From Acidobacteriaceae bacterium (GTDB taxonomy: Bacteria; Acidobacteriota; Terriglobia; Bryobacterales; Bryobacteraceae), in the NCBI GenBank assembly GCA_020247055.1, contig JADCJL010000023.1, positions 25,296 to 89,295 of the forward strand: a stretch of DNA of 64,000 bases. The letters run 5' to 3'. The notes beneath the pieces are model-generated. The model was not told the origin of the DNA. It ran no database searches and saw only the letters and a program-made list of their open reading frames with translations. A program made the position numbers and the translations under genes. How positions within the stretch are numbered: the stretch's first letter is position 1; the number at the start of each line of letters is the position of its first letter. Positions 36,653-45,727 of this stretch are shown here, piece by piece.

Positions 36653-39600
36653 ATGCAGAGACTTGCTGAGATCTGCATTAAACGCCCGGTGTTCGCGACG
36701 ATGCTCATTCTGATGCTCGTCGTGCTGGGCCTGGACGGCTACCGGAAACTGGGCGTCGACCTGTTTCCGAAGATTGAGTTTCCGATCGTCTCGATTACGA
36801 CCACGCTGCGCGGCGCCTCGCCCGAAGAGGTGGAGACGCAGCTATCGAAGCGCATTGAAGAGGCCGTCAATACGGTCTCCGGCATCGATGAGCTGTTTTC
36901 GAACTCCTCGGAGGGCCTGTCGCGGGTGACCATTCAGTTCACCCTCGAAAAAGATGCCGAGGTGGCCGCGCAGGAGGTGCGCGATAAGATTTCGACCATT
37001 CTCGGCCAGCTGCCGCAGGACGCCGATCCGCCGGTGGTCGAGAAGGTCTCGACCGACGCTTCGCCGGTGATCAACGTCGTCGTCTCGGCTAACCGCGATC
37101 TGCGGGAGACGACCAAGATGGTCGATGACCGGATCAAGAAGAGCATCGAGTCGCTTGATGGCGTGGGGCAGGTGCGTTTTATCGGTGACCGGGAGCGGGC
37201 GATTCAGATCTGGCTCGACGGCCAGAAGCTGTACTCCTACAACCTGAATATCGACCAGATTCGCGCCGCGATCGGGGCGCAGAACGCCGAGATTCCGGGT
37301 GGGCGTCTCGACCAGGGCAACCGCGAGTTGAGCGTCCGGACGCTGGGCCGGATCCTGCGGCCGGGCGATTTTTCGACTCTGATTGTGGCTAATACCCCGG
37401 GTGGACCCATCCGGGTGGAGGACATCGGCGCTGTGCAGGACGGCTTCAAGGAGCAGCGGACGCTGGCGCGCCTCGACGGCCGGGAAGCCGTGGTGCTGCA
37501 GATTCGCAAGCAGGCCGGGACGAACACCCTGTCCGTGATTGAAAAGGTAAAGGAGCGCATCGACGAGATTCGTCCGCTGCTGCCGCCGGACTTCGAGATT
37601 GCCTATGTGGGCGATCAGTCGTTCTTCATCGTCGAGTCGTTCCACGCCGTGCAGGAGCACCTGATTCTGGGCGGCTTGCTGGCCGGGGTGGTCGTGCTGC
37701 TGTTTATGCGGAGCTGGCGGTCGACGCTGATTGCGGCGGTGTCCATTCCGACCTCAATTATTGCCACCTATACGCTGATGAACCTGATGGGTTTTACGCT
37801 CAATCAGATTACGATGCTGGCGTTGACGCTGATGGTGGGCATTGTGATTGACGATGCGATTGTGGTGCTCGAAAACATCTTCCGGTTTCTTGAAGAGAAG
37901 CGGATGACGCCGATTGAGGCCGCCATTGAGGGCACGCGCGACATCGGTCTGGCCGTGCTGGCGACAACGCTGTCGCTGGCTGTCGTCTTTCTGCCGGTGG
38001 CGTTTATGAGCGGCATTGTCGGCCGTTTCATGTCGAGCTTCGGGTTCACGGCCGCCTTTGCGATCATGGTGTCGCTCGTCGTTAGCTTCACGCTGACGCC
38101 GATGCTCTGCTCCCGCTTCCTGAAGCTGACCCCGGGCCACGACGCGAGCGCCACCAAGCAGACGCTCATCTTCAAGATGGTGGATGTGCCGTACCAGGTG
38201 ATGCTGCGTTGGTCGATGCGGCACCGGTGGGTGATTGTCACCATTTCGCTGGTGACCTTTCTTTCGACGGGGCTGCTGTTCCGGTTCCTGGGCGTCGATT
38301 TTCTGCCGCAGGATGACCAGTCTGAGTTTGAGGTGACGGTGCGGATGCCGCCGGGTTCGTCGCTGGCGGGTACGGATGAATTGATGCGGCAGGTGGAGGC
38401 GGACCTGCGGCGCTTGCCGGGCGTAAAGAACCTGCTGACGCAGATTGGTAGCGACCCCCGGCAGCAGGTGGACCGCGGCACGATTCTGGTGGCCCTGGTG
38501 CAGCCCGGCCAGCGGCGCGAAAACCAGTTTCAGGTGATGGATATGGCGCGGGAGACGCTGCGGAAGTATAAGGACCTGATCATCGCCGTGCAGCTGCCGG
38601 CGGTGATTCAGGGGGCCGGGCCCAACCGCGACTTTCAGTATTTTCTGCAGGGGCCGGACCTGGCGCAGCTGGACGGTTACGCCCGCAAGCTGATGGCGAG
38701 GCTGGCGGCGACACCGGGCGTGGCGGACCTGGAAAGCTCCTACGAAGCGGGCAAGCCGGAGGTGCGCGTGCTCGTCAACCGCGAAAAGGCGGCCAATCTG
38801 AACGTGAATGTGGCTTCGATTGCGACGGCGCTGCGGACGCTGGTAGCCGGCGATGAGCAGGTAACCACCTACCGCGAAGGCGACGACCGCTACGACGTCG
38901 GCCTGCGCGTGACGCGTGAGTTTCGCAACTCGCCGGACGCGATGAGCCGGCTGTATGTGCCGTCGGCCACGCTCGGCAACGTGGCGCTGTCGAACGTCGC
39001 CACGCTGCGGGAGGAAACGGGCCCCATCGGCATCGACCGGCGGAACCGGCAGCGGCAGATTCTGATCAGCGCGAGCGTGGTGGGCGGGCAGTCGCTCTCC
39101 GAGGTGCTGGCCGTGGCCGATAACACCATGAAGGAGCTGCAGATGCCGCCGGATTACCGCAACGGCACCATCGGACGCAGTAAGGAGCTGGGCCGCGCGG
39201 GCGCGAGCTTCGTCATTGCGTTTCTGCTGTCGATCATTTTCATGTACATGATTCTGGCGGCGCAGTTTGAGAGCTTCGTCGACCCGATTGTGATTCTGCT
39301 CAGTCTGCCGTTGTCGATGCCGTTTGCGCTGCTGTCGCTGATCATCATGCGGGAGAACTTTTCGATTATCTACAGCTCTGTGGGGATTCTCGTGTTGTTT
39401 GGCATTGTGAAGAAGAACTCGATCTTGCAGTTGGACCATATTAAGGCGCTGCGCCGCGAGGGCCTGCCGCGGCTCGAGGCGATTCTCAAGGGTTGCGAGG
39501 ACCGGCTGCGGCCGATTCTGATGACGACGGCGGCGCTGGTGGCCGGCATGCTGCCGCTGGCCCTCGGCCAGGGCGCGGGCGCGGGGACGCGGCGGACGGT

Positions 39601-41398
39601 GGCGATTGTCGTCATCGGCGGCCAGACGCTCTGCCTGCTGCTGACGCTGTTGATTACGCCCGTCTCCTACAGTCTGTTTGACGACCTGGCGAGCACGTCG
39701 TGGCTCCGCCGGTGGAGCCGGTGGTTGCCGTGGCGGAAGGCGGCCGGCCCGACGGCGGCGCTGCTGGCGCTCGTCGCCGTGCTTGCTCCGGTGGCGCACG
39801 GGGCCGAGGAGTTGAACAAGCAGCGGGTGGGCGTGACGGTGGCGGCGCGGAAGCTGACCTTGAAAGAAGCCGTCGAAGCCGCGCTGCAGAACAACCTCGA
39901 GATCGAGATCGAACGCACCAACATCGCCACCGCGCAGCAGCTGCTGAACGCGGCCAAGGGCGTCTTCGACCCGGTGTTCTCCTACACCCCCAGCTACGAG
40001 CGGCGCGACACCCCGGCCGCCTCCGTCCTGCAGGCGGCGACGGGGAAGCTCGAAGAGCGATTCCTCAACAATAACGCCGGGGTCCGCACGCGGGCGCCCT
40101 GGCAGGGCATGAGCCTGGGCGTGAGCTTCGACAACACCCGGACGCAGACCAACAACCCGTTCGTGAACCTGAACCCGTTTTTGAGCTCGCGGCTGCTGTT
40201 GACCTACACGCAGCCGCTGCTGCGGAACCGGTTGATTGACCGCGAACGCGCGCAGATCAAGATTCGCAGCAAGCAGGTGGGGATCTCGGAGACCGACTTT
40301 GAGCTGCGCGTCATCGACGTGGTCGCCCGCGTCGAGCAGGCCTACTGGGACCTGGTGGCCGCCCGGCAGGCGGTGCAGGTGGCCGAAGACGGGGTGAAGC
40401 TGGGGCAGGAGCAGTTGGCGCGGACGGAACGGCAGATTGCGGCGGGGACGCTGGCGCCGGTGGAGATTTCGCTCGCGCGGTCCGAGTTTGAGCGGCGCCG
40501 GGACTCGTTCTATGCCACGCAGGACATTCTGACCGCCGCCGAAAACAACCTGAAACTGCTGATGGCCAACGGACGGGCGAACGCCGTTTGGAGCGAGGAG
40601 CTCGTGCCGGCTGATGCGGAGACCACCGGCAAGCCGGAGGCTGAGGAGCTGGGCGCCGTCGTCGAGACCGCCCTGGCCAAGCGGCCCGAACTGCGGCTGT
40701 TGAGCCAGCGGCGGACCGTAAACGACATCGAAAAAGAGCTGAACCGGGACCAGTTGAAGCCGCAGGTGAACCTGGTGGCGGGCTACGCCAACAGCGGGTT
40801 GGCGGGCACGCTGAGCACGGCGCCCAATCCGTTTGAAGGCCAGAGCGCGGGCATCTACAGCCGGTTGAACCAACTGAGCGGCCTGGCGGGTCTGGCGCCG
40901 GTGCTGCCGCCGGTGCAGGGTTCGCTGCCGCCGTTTCTGCTGGGCGGGTACGGGTCGGCGCTGTCGAACGTGTTCACGGGCCGGTTTCCGACCGTGCAGG
41001 TAGGCATGCAGTTTGAACTCAATCTGCGCAACCGGACCGCCGAGGCGGCGCTGGCGCAGACGGCGATTGCCGAAAAGCGGCTGGGCCTCGAACGGACGCG
41101 CCTTGAACAGGCCATTGACGCCCAGGTGCGCAACGCGCTGCAAGGGCTGGTGGCGTCCCGTGAGCGGATTGCGGCGGCCGAAGCGTCGGCCAAGGCGGCC
41201 GAAGAGAAGTTGAACAGCGAAGTCCGGCTTTTTCAGACGGGCGAATCGACCAACTTTTTCGTCCTGCAGCGGCAGAACGAGCTGCTCGAATCGCGCCGCC
41301 GGGCCGTGGTGGCGCATTTGGAGTACAACAAGTCCGCCGCGCGCCTTGAACAGGCGCGGGGGCGGACGCTTGAAACCAAGGAGATCCGGCTGCGGTAG
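36653..41398 (+). CDS. Fused HAE1-type RND permease and TolC-family outer membrane efflux protein (1581 aa)
   Basis: N-terminal part is a complete RND permease (VDLFPKIEFPIVSITTTLRGASPEEVETQLSKRIEEAVNTVSGI ... GAGAGTRRTVAIVVIGGQTLCLLLTLLITPVSYSLFDDL). It continues in frame through a hydrophobic signal-like segment (PTAALLALVAVLAPVAHGAEE) into a TolC protein (LTLKEAVEAALQNNLEIEIERTNIATAQQLLNAAKGVFDPVFSY ... RLFQTGESTNFFVLQRQNELLESRRRAVVAHLEYNKSAARLEQARG). Confidence 0.92.
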   Translation: MQRLAEICIKRPVFATMLILMLVVLGLDGYRKLGVDLFPKIEFPIVSITTTLRGASPEEVETQLSKRIEEAVNTVSGIDELFSNSSEGLSRVTIQFTLEKDAEVAAQEVRDKISTILGQLPQDADPPVVEKVSTDASPVINVVVSANRDLRETTKMVDDRIKKSIESLDGVGQVRFIGDRERAIQIWLDGQKLYSYNLNIDQIRAAIGAQNAEIPGGRLDQGNRELSVRTLGRILRPGDFSTLIVANTPGGPIRVEDIGAVQDGFKEQRTLARLDGREAVVLQIRKQAGTNTLSVIEKVKERIDEIRPLLPPDFEIAYVGDQSFFIVESFHAVQEHLILGGLLAGVVVLLFMRSWRSTLIAAVSIPTSIIATYTLMNLMGFTLNQITMLALTLMVGIVIDDAIVVLENIFRFLEEKRMTPIEAAIEGTRDIGLAVLATTLSLAVVFLPVAFMSGIVGRFMSSFGFTAAFAIMVSLVVSFTLTPMLCSRFLKLTPGHDASATKQTLIFKMVDVPYQVMLRWSMRHRWVIVTISLVTFLSTGLLFRFLGVDFLPQDDQSEFEVTVRMPPGSSLAGTDELMRQVEADLRRLPGVKNLLTQIGSDPRQQVDRGTILVALVQPGQRRENQFQVMDMARETLRKYKDLIIAVQLPAVIQGAGPNRDFQYFLQGPDLAQLDGYARKLMARLAATPGVADLESSYEAGKPEVRVLVNREKAANLNVNVASIATALRTLVAGDEQVTTYREGDDRYDVGLRVTREFRNSPDAMSRLYVPSATLGNVALSNVATLREETGPIGIDRRNRQRQILISASVVGGQSLSEVLAVADNTMKELQMPPDYRNGTIGRSKELGRAGASFVIAFLLSIIFMYMILAAQFESFVDPIVILLSLPLSMPFALLSLIIMRENFSIIYSSVGILVLFGIVKKNSILQLDHIKALRREGLPRLEAILKGCEDRLRPILMTTAALVAGMLPLALGQGAGAGTRRTVAIVVIGGQTLCLLLTLLITPVSYSLFDDLASTSWLRRWSRWLPWRKAAGPTAALLALVAVLAPVAHGAEELNKQRVGVTVAARKLTLKEAVEAALQNNLEIEIERTNIATAQQLLNAAKGVFDPVFSYTPSYERRDTPAASVLQAATGKLEERFLNNNAGVRTRAPWQGMSLGVSFDNTRTQTNNPFVNLNPFLSSRLLLTYTQPLLRNRLIDRERAQIKIRSKQVGISETDFELRVIDVVARVEQAYWDLVAARQAVQVAEDGVKLGQEQLARTERQIAAGTLAPVEISLARSEFERRRDSFYATQDILTAAENNLKLLMANGRANAVWSEELVPADAETTGKPEAEELGAVVETALAKRPELRLLSQRRTVNDIEKELNRDQLKPQVNLVAGYANSGLAGTLSTAPNPFEGQSAGIYSRLNQLSGLAGLAPVLPPVQGSLPPFLLGGYGSALSNVFTGRFPTVQVGMQFELNLRNRTAEAALAQTAIAEKRLGLERTRLEQAIDAQVRNALQGLVASRERIAAAEASAKAAEEKLNSEVRLFQTGESTNFFVLQRQNELLESRRRAVVAHLEYNKSAARLEQARGRTLETKEIRLR

Positions 41399-41404
41399 GC
41401 GGCC

Positions 41405-41413
41405 TGTGGAAAA
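41405..41413 (-). promoter_or_regulatory. DnaA-box-like 9-mer upstream of dnaB
   Basis: TGTGGAAAA on +, i.e. TTTTCCACA on -, matching TTWTNCACA. Confidence 0.35.
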
Positions 41414-41466
41414 CCTGAGGACAGCCAGCTTTTGCGCCGCGCGCCGGAGTCGGCTACTTTCGTTTT

Positions 41467-42843
41467 ATGGCTGCCAATGATCTTGTCCTTCAGAAAGGCC
41501 TACCGGCCAATCTGGAGATTGAACGCTACCTGCTGGGCGCGATCCTCGTCGACCCCTCGGCGTTTCTCAACGTCGCCAGCCTGATTCAGCCCACCGACTT
41601 TTCCGTACAGTCCCACCAGCTGATCTTCACGCGGATGATTGAGCTGTCGGAGGCCAACAGCCACATCGACCGCGTCACGCTGGCCAATGAGCTCATGCGC
41701 CACGGGGAGCTGGAAACCGTGGGCGGGCTGAGCTATCTCGTCTCGCTCGACGACGGGATGCCCAAGCTGTACGATCTCGAACGCTACGCGATGATCGTCC
41801 GCGAGCATTCGCTGCGGCGGCGGCTGATTCTGACCAGCCAGGCTCTGATTGACCGGGCCGTCGGCGGGCAGGAGAGCGCCGATGAGATTCTGGCCAGCGC
41901 CGAGACCGATCTGCTGCAGTTGGGCGAATCCCACGTTGCCAATAAGCTGCTGCACGCCCGCGACATTCTGAGCAAGGCCGAAGGCGGCGTCAATGCCTTT
42001 CTCGACCCCACCAAGCGCATCCGCGGCACGGCCACCGGCTTCTTAAAGTTGGACGAGATGACCGGCGGCTTCCGCCCCGGCGAGCTGATCATTCTGGCGG
42101 CGCGGCCGGCGATGGGCAAAACGGCGCTGGCCCTGAACGTGGCCCAGCACGTGGCCATGAACCCCACCAATCCGCGGGCCGTGGCCGTGTTTTCGCTCGA
42201 AATGTCGAGCGAATCGCTGCTGCAGCGCATGGTGTGCGCGCAAGCCCGGGTTTCGCAGACCAAGTTCCGGGAAGGATTCCTCGACAACGACGAACGCCGC
42301 CGGTTGCAGAAGGGTCTTGTCGATATCGTCAAGGCGCCGATCTTTATCAACGACAGCTCGACGATCGGCCTGATGGAGATCCACGCCGAACTGCGGCGTT
42401 TGAAGTCGCAGGCTGATCTGGGCCTGGTGGTGGTCGACTATCTGCAGCTGATGACGAGCAAGGGGCGCGTTGAGAACCGCAACCAGGAGGTCAGCGCGTT
42501 GTCGCGCGGCCTGAAGCTGCTGTCAAAAGAACTGGAGTGCCCGTTCCTCGTGCTTTCGCAGCTAAGCCGCGCGAGCGAGACGCGCCCCGGAGACCATCGG
42601 CCGGTGCTGAGCGACCTGCGCGAATCCGGGTCGATCGAGCAGGACGCCGACATGGTGGCCTTCGTCTTCCGCGAAGAGTACTACAAGCGCTTTGACGCCT
42701 CGCTGCACGGACTGGCCGAGCTGATTCTCGCCAAGCAGCGCAACGGCCCCACCGGCATCGTCAAGCTGAGCTTCATGCACGAATTCACCCGGTTTGAGAA
42801 CCGCCTCGACGATATTCCGGGTGAGGACGGTCCGCCGAATTAG
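41467..42843 (+). CDS. dnaB: Replicative DNA helicase DnaB
   Basis: NLEIERYLLGAILVDPSAF, LIILAARPAMGKTALALNVAQHVA, VVVDYLQLMTSKGRVENRNQEVSALSRGLKLLSKELECPFLVLSQLSRASETR, LSDLRESGSIEQDADMVAFVFREEYY. Confidence 0.97.
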   Translation: MAANDLVLQKGLPANLEIERYLLGAILVDPSAFLNVASLIQPTDFSVQSHQLIFTRMIELSEANSHIDRVTLANELMRHGELETVGGLSYLVSLDDGMPKLYDLERYAMIVREHSLRRRLILTSQALIDRAVGGQESADEILASAETDLLQLGESHVANKLLHARDILSKAEGGVNAFLDPTKRIRGTATGFLKLDEMTGGFRPGELIILAARPAMGKTALALNVAQHVAMNPTNPRAVAVFSLEMSSESLLQRMVCAQARVSQTKFREGFLDNDERRRLQKGLVDIVKAPIFINDSSTIGLMEIHAELRRLKSQADLGLVVVDYLQLMTSKGRVENRNQEVSALSRGLKLLSKELECPFLVLSQLSRASETRPGDHRPVLSDLRESGSIEQDADMVAFVFREEYYKRFDASLHGLAELILAKQRNGPTGIVKLSFMHEFTRFENRLDDIPGEDGPPN

Positions 42844-43283
42844 CTTTCGCAGAGCCGTTTGGTGACGGCGTGGCGGTGACGGAACATGAGGGTCAACTGC
42901 AGCTTGGCGGCCCAGCCGAACAGCAGATCGGCCAGCGGCCCGCCCTTGAGCCGGAACTCGATCCGGTCGGCGAGTACGGAGCCGGCGCCTTGCGGGAGGA
43001 ACTCGTGGCGGTGTTTCCAGTAGGCGAACGGGCCGCTTTCCTGCTCATCAACAAACAGGCGGTTTTTCTGGTAATCGGTATGGACGGCGACCCAGGTGAC
43101 GGGAAAAGGGCCCAGAAACGCCCGGAAGACCACGCGCGCGCCGGCTTCGAGTCCGCCCTGGCGGCTGACGAGCCGGACCTTCTGCCAGGGCGGCGTCAGC
43201 AGGGTGAAGATGTCGGCGCGCTCGTGGAAGGCGAAAACTTTCTCCGCCGGGGCGTTAATTTGCGTGATCATTTCGAAACGCAT
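42840..43283 (-). CDS. SRPBCC-family (polyketide cyclase/START-like) protein
   Basis: MRFEMITQINAPAEKVFAFHERADIFTLLTPPWQKVRLVSRQGGLEAGARVVFR...GPLADLLFGWAAKLQLTLMFRHRHAVTKRL. Confidence 0.85.
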   Translation of the reverse strand: MRFEMITQINAPAEKVFAFHERADIFTLLTPPWQKVRLVSRQGGLEAGARVVFRAFLGPFPVTWVAVHTDYQKNRLFVDEQESGPFAYWKHRHEFLPQGAGSVLADRIEFRLKGGPLADLLFGWAAKLQLTLMFRHRHAVTKRLCES

Positions 43284-43303
43284 TGTAAACTGGGGAATTC
43301 GTT

Positions 43304-44803
43304 ATGTTGCTGCAAATGAAGGGCGTCGAGAAACGCTTCGGCGGGGTGACGGCACTCCGGCAGGGGGATCTCGAAATCCGGGCGGGGGAGGTCCATCTGG
43401 TGATGGGCGAGAACGGCGCCGGTAAGTCTACGATGATGAAAATCATCGCCGGGATGCAGAAGCGCGATGGCGGCGCGATGATCTGGCAGGGCCAGACCGT
43501 CGATTTCGAAAACCCGAAGCAGGCAGCGCAGATGGGCATTGCGATGGTGCACCAGGAGTCGCTGCTGGCGCCGCACTTGAGCGTGGCGGAAAACATTTTT
43601 CTGGGGCGGGAGATCCCCGGGCCGCTCGGGACGGTGAACCGCCGCAAGATGCTGGCCGAAGCAACGCGGTTGATCGCCCAGTACGGCTTTCGCCTGCAGG
43701 CCGACTGGATGGTGGGGCGGTTGAGCCCGGCGGGCAAGCAGCTGGTGGAGATCTGCCGGGCGATTCAGAACGGGACGTCGCTGCTGATCTTTGACGAACC
43801 GACCTCGTCGCTCTCGGAAGCCGAAACGCACGAGGTCTTCCGCATCGTCCGGGAGCTGCGCGAGCGCGGGACGGGGGTGATCTACATCACCCACCGCATG
43901 GAGGAGTTGCGCAGCGTGGGCGACCGCGTGACCATTCTGCGCGACGGCGCCACGGTGCACACCGAGGCGCTCGCCACGCTCACGCGGGACCGGATGATTC
44001 AGTACATGGTGGGCCGGGCGGTAAATTCGATCTACAGCCGGGAGCCGTTGCCCCCGGGTGAGCCGCTGCTGACGGTCACCGGGGTTTCGACGCCCTCCCT
44101 GCTGCGCCACGTCAGCCTGACGCTGCGCGCCGGGGAGATCGTGGGCCTCGGCGGCCTGATGGGCGCCGGGCGGACGGAGCTGTGCCGGGCGATTTTTGGC
44201 TTGGACCCGGTAAGCAGCGGCACGGTGGAGGTGGACGGCCGCCCGCTGGCGCTCCGCAACCCCCGCGAGGCTGTCGCCGCTGGAATTGCGCTGATTCCGG
44301 AAGATCGCCAGCGCACGGGCCTCGCCCGCGACTTGCCCATCGGCTGGAACGTCACCATGGCGAACCTGGACGCCGTCAGCCCCGGCGGGGTGATCCGGCA
44401 CCCGGAGGAGGAGCGCGTGACGCGCGAGGCGATCGACCGCCTGCGCATCCGCTGCGAAAATGGCCGGCAGCGCGCCGGCCGGCTGAGCGGGGGCAACCAG
44501 CAGAAGGTGGTGATTTCGAAGTGGGTGAACCGCGGGGCGCGGGTGTTTTTGTTCGATGAACCGACGCGGGGCATTGACGTGGGGGCGAAAGTCGAAGTTT
44601 TTGCCGTCATGGACGAGCTGGCGCGCCAAGGCGCCGCGATCCTGATGGTGAGTTCCGAACTGCCGGAACTGTTGCAGGTGGCCGACCGGATTCTGGTGAT
44701 GAGTCAGGGCCATCTGGTGGGCGAACTCCCGCGCGGCTGTTCGCAGGAAGACATTATGCGGCTGGCCACGGCGCCGCCGGAGTCGGGAGATCTGTTGCAA
44801 TGA
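43304..44803 (+). CDS. Sugar ABC transporter ATP-binding protein (RbsA/MglA-like, two ABC domains)
   Basis: VMGENGAGKSTMMKIIAGMQKRDGG, LSPAGKQLVEICRAI, IFDEPTSSL, GLMGAGRTELCRAIFGLDPVSSGTVEVDG, LSGGNQQKVVISKWV, FDEPTRGIDVGAK. Confidence 0.95.
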   Translation: MLLQMKGVEKRFGGVTALRQGDLEIRAGEVHLVMGENGAGKSTMMKIIAGMQKRDGGAMIWQGQTVDFENPKQAAQMGIAMVHQESLLAPHLSVAENIFLGREIPGPLGTVNRRKMLAEATRLIAQYGFRLQADWMVGRLSPAGKQLVEICRAIQNGTSLLIFDEPTSSLSEAETHEVFRIVRELRERGTGVIYITHRMEELRSVGDRVTILRDGATVHTEALATLTRDRMIQYMVGRAVNSIYSREPLPPGEPLLTVTGVSTPSLLRHVSLTLRAGEIVGLGGLMGAGRTELCRAIFGLDPVSSGTVEVDGRPLALRNPREAVAAGIALIPEDRQRTGLARDLPIGWNVTMANLDAVSPGGVIRHPEEERVTREAIDRLRIRCENGRQRAGRLSGGNQQKVVISKWVNRGARVFLFDEPTRGIDVGAKVEVFAVMDELARQGAAILMVSSELPELLQVADRILVMSQGHLVGELPRGCSQEDIMRLATAPPESGDLLQ

Positions 44804-45723
44804 TTAAGCGTTTGCTGCCTTTTCTGGCGTTGCTCACCCTGTTTGTGGCGTTGAGCATTGCCAGCCCCTCGTTTCTGACCTCGCAAAACCTGTCGAGCGT
44901 GGTGCGGCAGACGGCGGTCTTCAATACCCTCGCGCTGGGGATGACGCTCATTATCATTTCGGGCGGGATCGATCTTTCGGTCGGTTCGATTGTGGCCCTC
45001 GGCGGACTCGGCGGCACGATGGCCATGGCCAAGGGCGTTCCCATCCCGCTGGGGGTGCTGCTGGGCATCGCCACGGGCCTGCTGTGCGGCTTGCTGAACG
45101 GGATTTTGATTACGCAGCTGCGGATTATTCCCTTCATCGTGACGCTTGGCATGATGGGGGTGCTGCGGGGCTTGGCGCTGATCATCTCGGACGGCATGCC
45201 TGTCCATGACGTGCCCAAAGGCTTCCAGTTTCTGGGGGAGGGAACGGTGTTTGGCTTCCCCTTTGTGCTCGTGGTGCTGATCGCCTGCGCCGTTCTGGTG
45301 CACTTCATTCTCGAACACACGAGGCTGGGCCGCTATGTGTTTGCAATTGGCAGCAATGCGGAGGCGGCGGTGTACGCGGGCATTCCAGTGAACTTTCACA
45401 CAGTGGCCATCTATGCGCTGTGCGGCGGTCTGGCGGGTCTGGCCGGACTGATTGAAGCCAGCCGGCTGTCAACCGGGCAGCCCACCGCGGGCCAAGGCTA
45501 TGAGCTGCAGGCGATTGCCGCGGTCGTCATCGGCGGCGGTTCGCTGCGGGGCGGTGAGGGTACAGTGATCGGGACGCTAGTGGGCGGCTTCATCATGGGT
45601 TTACTCGCGAATGGCAGCGACCTGCTCGGCATCAACCCGTATGTGCAGCAGGCTTTGATCGGGGCGATGATTATTGTTTTTGTGGCCGTCGATGAGCTCC
45701 GCAAGCGCCGGGTGCCTTCCTAG
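44800..45723 (+). CDS. Sugar ABC transporter permease (RbsC-like)
   Basis: TLALGMTLIIISGGIDLSVGSIVALGG, PFIVTLGMMGVLRGLAL, GRYVFAIGSNAEAAVYAGIPV, GGGSLRGGEGTVIGTLVGGFIMGLLANGSDLLGI; 4-nt overlap with ATPase gene. Confidence 0.95.
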   Translation: MIKRLLPFLALLTLFVALSIASPSFLTSQNLSSVVRQTAVFNTLALGMTLIIISGGIDLSVGSIVALGGLGGTMAMAKGVPIPLGVLLGIATGLLCGLLNGILITQLRIIPFIVTLGMMGVLRGLALIISDGMPVHDVPKGFQFLGEGTVFGFPFVLVVLIACAVLVHFILEHTRLGRYVFAIGSNAEAAVYAGIPVNFHTVAIYALCGGLAGLAGLIEASRLSTGQPTAGQGYELQAIAAVVIGGGSLRGGEGTVIGTLVGGFIMGLLANGSDLLGINPYVQQALIGAMIIVFVAVDELRKRRVPS

Positions 45724-45727
45724 CGCT

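Noticed and set aside
37754-41317. 1187-aa antisense ORF opposite the RND-TolC fusion
   Set aside because: Extremely Arg/His/Gln-rich low-complexity translation; an artefact of high third-position GC on the real gene.
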